10,277 bases of DNA from Ramlibacter sp. (GTDB lineage: Bacteria > Pseudomonadota > Gammaproteobacteria > Burkholderiales > Burkholderiaceae_C): contig JAQGMT010000105.1 in the NCBI GenBank assembly GCA_028292185.1, forward strand, positions 1 to 10,277. The letters run 5' to 3'. Of this stretch, positions 6,623 to 10,277 are shown one piece after another. Each line of letters begins with the position of its first letter. Position 1 is the first letter of the stretch. The position numbers were made by a program, and so were the translations under genes. Below the pieces are notes generated by a model. That model made no database searches. It was not told the origin of the DNA and saw only the letters and a program-made list of their open reading frames with translations.

Positions 6623-7294
6623 TCAGAACAGGCTTGCAGAGATGTTGATCAGCAGCGCAAGCACCGTGGTATTGAAAAGATAGGCCAGAATGCAGTGCAA
6701 GGAGCCGATGCGGCGCATCGGCTTCGTCACGAAAGAGACGTCGGCCGTCTGTCCCGACGTACCGATGATGGCGGCGAAGTAGAAGAAGTCGCCATAGTCG
6801 GGCGGCGAGGTGTCCGGAAACTGCAGTCCCGCAGGGCGGCCGTTGCACACCGCCGCATAGTAGTCATGTGCGTAATGGAGCGCGAACATCACCTGGATGA
6901 AGCTCCACGAAAACAGCACTGTGACGCCCGCGAGCGCGGCGTGCGCCGCCTTCAATACGCCATGCAAATCCTTGACCACCGTCAGTTCGGCGGCGATGGC
7001 CGCCAGGCTGGCGGCGGTGGCCACCACGACCAGGGCCAGCAGTACCAGCTGGCCATCGTCCTGAAGCTGCGCGCGGCGGCGCATCTGGTGGTGCTCCGAC
7101 CGGATCATCATCGTCACCGCCATCGCGACATACAGGCCCGTGCCGCAGTTCCAGGCGATCAGCCAGCGCGTGACCGCTTGCTGTGCGACGTCCCGCGGCA
7201 GGATGAGCCCGATCAGGATGGCCACCGCCGTCGCGATAAATACGCGCGGACGAGCCCGGACCAGGCGCACCAGCAAATTTCGGGAAACCTTCAT
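6623..7294 (-). CDS. DUF1345 integral membrane protein
   Basis: This 223-residue membrane protein has about five hydrophobic segments, near residues 17-32, 43-64, 83-104, 119-140 and 198-219. The block YGDFFYFAAIIGTSGQTADV (167-186) is the hallmark of DUF1345 (PF07077), whose function is unknown to me. The basic N-terminus (MKVSRNLLVRLVRARPR) suggests a cytoplasmic N-end. The start at 7294 forms an ATGA overlap with the stop of the ABC permease; no strong ribosome site is present, so it is probably translated by coupling. The frame stays open upstream through the permease gene, but that part is out-of-frame shadow. Its place as the last gene of a metal-uptake operon suggests an accessory role in transport, though this is only positional. 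Confidence 0.85.
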   Translation of the reverse strand: MKVSRNLLVRLVRARPRVFIATAVAILIGLILPRDVAQQAVTRWLIAWNCGTGLYVAMAVTMMIRSEHHQMRRRAQLQDDGQLVLLALVVVATAASLAAIAAELTVVKDLHGVLKAAHAALAGVTVLFSWSFIQVMFALHYAHDYYAAVCNGRPAGLQFPDTSPPDYGDFFYFAAIIGTSGQTADVSFVTKPMRRIGSLHCILAYLFNTTVLALLINISASLF

Positions 7295-8052
7295 GTCTTG
7301 GCGCTGCCCACGGCCGCCATCGCGACCGCGCACACCGCCAGCGTGCAGACGATCACCGCGCCCGAGGGCAGGTCGAGCACCGCCGACAAGGCCAGGCCCA
7401 GCGCGTAGCCCACGGCGCCCAGCGCATACGCGACCCACAGCCGTCGGCGGCTTTGCATGCGGCGCGTGGCGAGCGCCGGAATGATCAGGCTCGAGAACAC
7501 CAGGTACACGCCGACCAATTGCACCGACGCGGTGACGGCCACGGCAAAGGCCGCATAAAAACCGAAACGCCCCAGCCGCGCGATCCAGCCGCGCCAGATC
7601 GCGGCGAGCAGCACCGCCGAGATCGCGCCGAGCCACATCAGTTGCCGCGGGCCCACCCACAATATCTGCCCGACCAGCAAGTCCTTCAGGTGCTCGCTGC
7701 CATGCGGATTGCCCGCCAGCAGCAGGATGCCCAGGCATGCGGCGACGATGAACAGCACGCCGATCAGCGCTTCCTGCTCTTGCGGCATCTTGCGTTCGGT
7801 CCATGTGAGCAGCCAGGCGCCGAGCAGGGCGGCGGTGACCGCGGCGAGCTGCACCGCGATGCCGCCTTCCGGCACGCCCAGCGCGTCCGCCCCGATCACG
7901 CCCAGCCCGGCGATCTGCGCGATCGCCAGGTCGATGAACACGATGCCGCGGTCCAGCACCTGCATGCCCAGCGGCACGTGCGTGGCCAGCACCAGCAGGC
8001 CGGCGATGAGGGCCGGGCCGAGGATGCCCCAGTCCAGGCCGCTGTAGTTCAT
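7291..8052 (-). CDS. ABC-3 family metal permease (ZnuB-like, divergent)
   Basis: The 253-residue, strongly hydrophobic protein has about seven to eight membrane segments and fits the ABC-3 family (PF00950), which moves Zn, Mn or Fe across the inner membrane. Family-like blocks are VLDRGIVFIDLAIAQIAGLG (32-51), EQEALIGVLFIVAACLGILLL in the middle, and the later LVGVYLVFSSLIIPALATR coupling region. Canonical ZnuB/MntB proteins have a Gly-Asp-x-x-x-His motif at the first block. Here Asp41 is kept but the His position is Ile/Ala/Gln, so this is a divergent subgroup. The ATG overlaps the upstream binding-protein stop by four bases (ATGA), and its own stop overlaps the DUF1345 start the same way. 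No ATPase gene is between these or elsewhere in the window. The metal is not certain; zinc is the default guess. Confidence 0.87.
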   Translation of the reverse strand: MNYSGLDWGILGPALIAGLLVLATHVPLGMQVLDRGIVFIDLAIAQIAGLGVIGADALGVPEGGIAVQLAAVTAALLGAWLLTWTERKMPQEQEALIGVLFIVAACLGILLLAGNPHGSEHLKDLLVGQILWVGPRQLMWLGAISAVLLAAIWRGWIARLGRFGFYAAFAVAVTASVQLVGVYLVFSSLIIPALATRRMQSRRRLWVAYALGAVGYALGLALSAVLDLPSGAVIVCTLAVCAVAMAAVGSAKT

Positions 8053-8966
8053 GGCTTCGCGCCCGCCGCCAGCAAGCGCGCCACGGTGTCGTCGTACAGG
8101 CCGAACAGGTCTTTCGCGCGCTCGTTGCCGCCCACGGTGAACGGCACCTTCACCGCGGGAATGCCGGCGTTGGTGCTCAGCCACTCCGCCGCGCGGGGAT
8201 CCTGGTAAGCCGAGTAGATGATCATCCGCGCCGGCGTGGCCTTCAGTGTGGCGAGCACGTTCTGCAAATGCGAGGCCGTCGGCTCGATCCCGGGTTTGGG
8301 TTCCAGCACGGCGACCTCTTTCAGGCCAAGCCAGTCGTACAGATAGACGTAGCCTTTGTGCTGCGAGACCACGGGCACGCCCTTGAGCGGCGCGGCCTGC
8401 GCGGTCCAGCGCGCGATCGCCTGCTGCCAGCGCTGCGCGAAGTCGGCCTGCCGTTTCGCATATTCGCTGGCGTGCGCGCCGTCCACCTGCTGCAAGCGCG
8501 TGCCGAGTGCGGCGGCTACTTTGGCGATGTTGCGCGGGTCGGTCTGGATGTGCGGATTGCCGGATGCGTGCACGTCGCCCTCGGACCGATCCAGCCGCGT
8601 CGGCACCTCGAGCTTCTGGACAAAGTCGGCCGCCGCGAAGTTGCCGATCTGGCCGGGCTGCGCCTTGCTGTTGCCCGAGTGCTGCAGCAGCACCGGCAGC
8701 CAGCCGACCTCCAGCTCGGCGCCGGTGCAGACCACCAGGTCGGCGCTGCGCGCGCGCGCGATCAGGCTGGGCTTGGCCTGGATCTGATGCGGATCTTGCA
8801 ACGCATTGGTCGCAACCGACACGTTGACCAAATCACCGCCCAGCTCCTTGGCCAATGCGCCCCATTCGGGCTCGCAGGCGAATACGTTCAGCGCGGCCTG
8901 CGCGGGCACCGCGGCCAGCACGAGCAGCGGCGCCGCGAGCCAGGTCCAGAAATTATTTCGATTCAT
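8049..8966 (-). CDS. Metal ABC transporter substrate-binding protein (ZnuA/TroA-like)
   Basis: This 305-residue exported protein has a signal peptide (cleavage near AVPAQA-AL, residues 19-26). The rest fits the TroA/ZnuA cluster of periplasmic metal-binding proteins (PF01297). Likely ligands are His60 in ALQDPHQIQAKPS, His139 in GNPHIQTDPRNI and His203 in VVSQHKGYVYLYDWLGL. A possible fourth acidic ligand is near Asp256 in YSAYQDPRAAEW. The NPHxQTDPRN and SQHKGxxYLxDWLGL wording differs from classic ZnuA (DPHxWLDP) and matches an uncharacterised TroA subgroup. The long His/Asp/Glu-rich loop of many ZnuA proteins is missing; only DVHASGNPH is seen. AAGGAG lies five bases upstream of the ATG. 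It follows the outer-membrane protein by 15 bases and overlaps the permease by four, so all belong to one transcript. Periplasmic capture of Zn, Mn or a related metal is expected. Confidence 0.9.
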   Translation of the reverse strand: MNRNNFWTWLAAPLLVLAAVPAQAALNVFACEPEWGALAKELGGDLVNVSVATNALQDPHQIQAKPSLIARARSADLVVCTGAELEVGWLPVLLQHSGNSKAQPGQIGNFAAADFVQKLEVPTRLDRSEGDVHASGNPHIQTDPRNIAKVAAALGTRLQQVDGAHASEYAKRQADFAQRWQQAIARWTAQAAPLKGVPVVSQHKGYVYLYDWLGLKEVAVLEPKPGIEPTASHLQNVLATLKATPARMIIYSAYQDPRAAEWLSTNAGIPAVKVPFTVGGNERAKDLFGLYDDTVARLLAAGAKP

Positions 8967-8981
8967 GATGACTCCTTCGAT

Positions 8982-10277
8982 CTAGAAGCTGTGGGCGCCA
9001 TGCGCACCCAGGCTCATTTGGTATTGAATGAACAGCTGGTTGTCGGGCCGGCCCTCGCGCGCGTTGTCGCGGGCCAGCTGCAGCCGCACGCGCGAGAATT
9101 CGCTGGCGCTGAAATCCACCATCAAGCTGTTCTTGCGCGGGTGGTAGCCGTCGCCGGCCAGCAAGGCGCTGTTGACGCCAAAGTTGGGGCTGCCGGGATT
9201 GAGGCGCTCGGTGCGCAAGCCGACCCGCCAGCGCGGCATGAACTGGTACACGCCTTGCAGGTACCAGCCGGATTGCTCCGCGCGGAAAGAATCGGCGCTA
9301 GCGCCGCCGCTCGCGTCCGCCACCAGCGAGCCGGTGCGGGTGCTGCGCAGGTATTCGCCTTGCAGTTTGAAGTTGGTGCGCGTCGCGTTGCCGTTGGGCG
9401 CCCACTTCCACACGCCGTCCAGCACCCACACGCGCGTGTTGCCGGTGAACGCATTGGTCACGCTGTTGCCGGCCGCGTCGAGCGCCGACAGCGCCTGGTC
9501 GGTGGCCTTGGCGTTGAGCATGGACAGGCCGGCGCGCCAGCTGTGGCTCTCGCCGATGTCGCCGCCGGTGTGCGCCGTCAGCGCGCTCATGCCCGCGCCG
9601 TTGCCGCCGGTGTTGCTGCCCGGAAAGCTGCGGCCGCGCCCCAGCTCGACGCCGAGTTCGATGAAACGCTCGGTGGGCGCGAGCCAGGTGAGTTGCAAGC
9701 CGTCGTCGTTGAACTGCGTGCCCAGCATGGCCTGGTAGGCCAGTGGCGCATCGACGAAGTCCCAGACGTGCGAATGCTGCGAGTTGAGATAACCCACACC
9801 CGAGAAGAAGCGGCCGGCCTTGAGCGACAGGCCGTTGCCCAGCGCCGTGGTCTGCACGAACGCCTCTTCCACCGAGACCGAGTTGTCCGGAAGGAAGGAG
9901 ATGTTCGCCGCGCCGCGCCAGTACGGGTCGATGCTGGCCGAAAAACCCAGTTCGCTTTCAGCCAGGCTGAAGCCGCGCGTACCGGGGCCGATGTCGGCGT
10001 CCGGCGGCAACTGGAAGCCGTGGATGCGATAGTCGGCCGGGTCGCGCGAGGTGCGTGCATAGGTGCCCGACAGGATCAACGACATCGATGGGTTGAATCC
10101 GCCGCCACCCCCGGATGCCGGCGCCGCCGCTGGCGTGAACGCCGGACCGGCGACTGCGATGGGTGGCGCCGCGGGTGCTGCCGCTGCAGCCGCTTCGGCG
10201 GCCTTGACCCGCTGCTCCAGCGCTCGCAGGCGGGCTTCGTAGTCGGCCCGCACGGTGTCGAATTCGCGCCGCAGCGT
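8982..10277 (-). CDS. Outer-membrane beta-barrel (porin-like) protein with N-terminal coiled coil, 5' partial
   Basis: The frame runs open to the window edge and gives 432 residues; the true start lies beyond 10277. A GTG at 10253 is in frame, but the coiled-coil heptads (REFDTVRADYEARLRALEQR) continue upstream of it, so I do not take it as the start. Order: a charged coiled coil, an Ala/Pro/Gly linker, then alternating strands typical of a beta barrel, such as GFSLAESELGFSASIDPYWR and SLKAGRFFSGVGYLNSQHSH. The last residue is Phe, as in proteins assembled by the BAM machine. The layout recalls phosphate-selective (OprO/P-like) porins, but no TonB box or plug is visible. It is the first visible gene of the metal-uptake operon, 15 bases before the binding protein, so it may let metal or a metal complex through the outer membrane. 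The substrate is unproven. Confidence 0.8.
   Translation of the reverse strand, partial: TLRREFDTVRADYEARLRALEQRVKAAEAAAAAAPAAPPIAVAGPAFTPAAAPASGGGGGFNPSMSLILSGTYARTSRDPADYRIHGFQLPPDADIGPGTRGFSLAESELGFSASIDPYWRGAANISFLPDNSVSVEEAFVQTTALGNGLSLKAGRFFSGVGYLNSQHSHVWDFVDAPLAYQAMLGTQFNDDGLQLTWLAPTERFIELGVELGRGRSFPGSNTGGNGAGMSALTAHTGGDIGESHSWRAGLSMLNAKATDQALSALDAAGNSVTNAFTGNTRVWVLDGVWKWAPNGNATRTNFKLQGEYLRSTRTGSLVADASGGASADSFRAEQSGWYLQGVYQFMPRWRVGLRTERLNPGSPNFGVNSALLAGDGYHPRKNSLMVDFSASEFSRVRLQLARDNAREGRPDNQLFIQYQMSLGAHGAHSF

Noticed and set aside
7295..7804. Upstream extension of the DUF1345 frame to about 390 residues
   Set aside because: This part lies inside the permease gene in another frame, is Arg/Gly-rich and unlike a membrane protein. 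The ATG at 7294 is the real start.
6509..8208. Two long plus-strand frames opposite the DUF1345 and permease genes
   Set aside because: They are rich in Arg, His and Gln without domains. The minus strand encodes clear membrane proteins with ATGA overlaps.

Overview
The window is a GC-rich, densely coded chromosomal segment. It most resembles a beta-proteobacterium of the order Burkholderiales, probably Alcaligenaceae (Bordetella/Achromobacter type). The reasons are the Bug/TctC-type periplasmic binding protein, the PHB-depolymerase-family esterase, the DUF4142 and DUF3734 proteins, the codon use and the four-base ATGA gene overlaps. This placement is inferred from gene content; no rRNA or other marker is present. 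I see no tRNA, rRNA, CRISPR array, insertion sequence or phage gene. No stretch over 300 bases lacks a gene.

Left part (1-2834): the 3' end of an ATP-grasp ligase-like gene (+) meets, almost without a gap, a small lysine-rich DUF6582-like protein (-). Next come a patatin-family phospholipase with a DUF3734 tail (-) and, divergent from it, a PHB-depolymerase-family esterase (+).

Middle (2846-6607): after a convergent hairpin there is a minus-strand group: alpha/beta hydrolase, DUF4142 protein and a small periplasmic cupredoxin. The last two are probably one transcript, with a candidate ECF/sigma-E-like or TCTAAT promoter in front. Divergent from the hydrolase is a plus-strand pair, a TctC/Bug solute-binding protein overlapping a fumarylacetoacetate-hydrolase-family enzyme by four bases. 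This looks like an uptake-plus-catabolism unit for an organic or aromatic acid. It ends at a second convergent hairpin.

Right part (6623-10277): a compact minus-strand operon, read right to left. It holds an outer-membrane beta-barrel protein (5' end outside the window), a ZnuA/TroA-like metal-binding protein, an ABC-3 family permease, and a DUF1345 membrane protein. The last three are joined by ATGA overlaps. Together they suggest a metal-uptake route from outer membrane to cytoplasm, but no ATPase gene lies in the visible part of the operon. The permease and binding protein are both divergent forms of their families. This operon and the cupredoxin/DUF4142 pair are the most interesting parts of the window.
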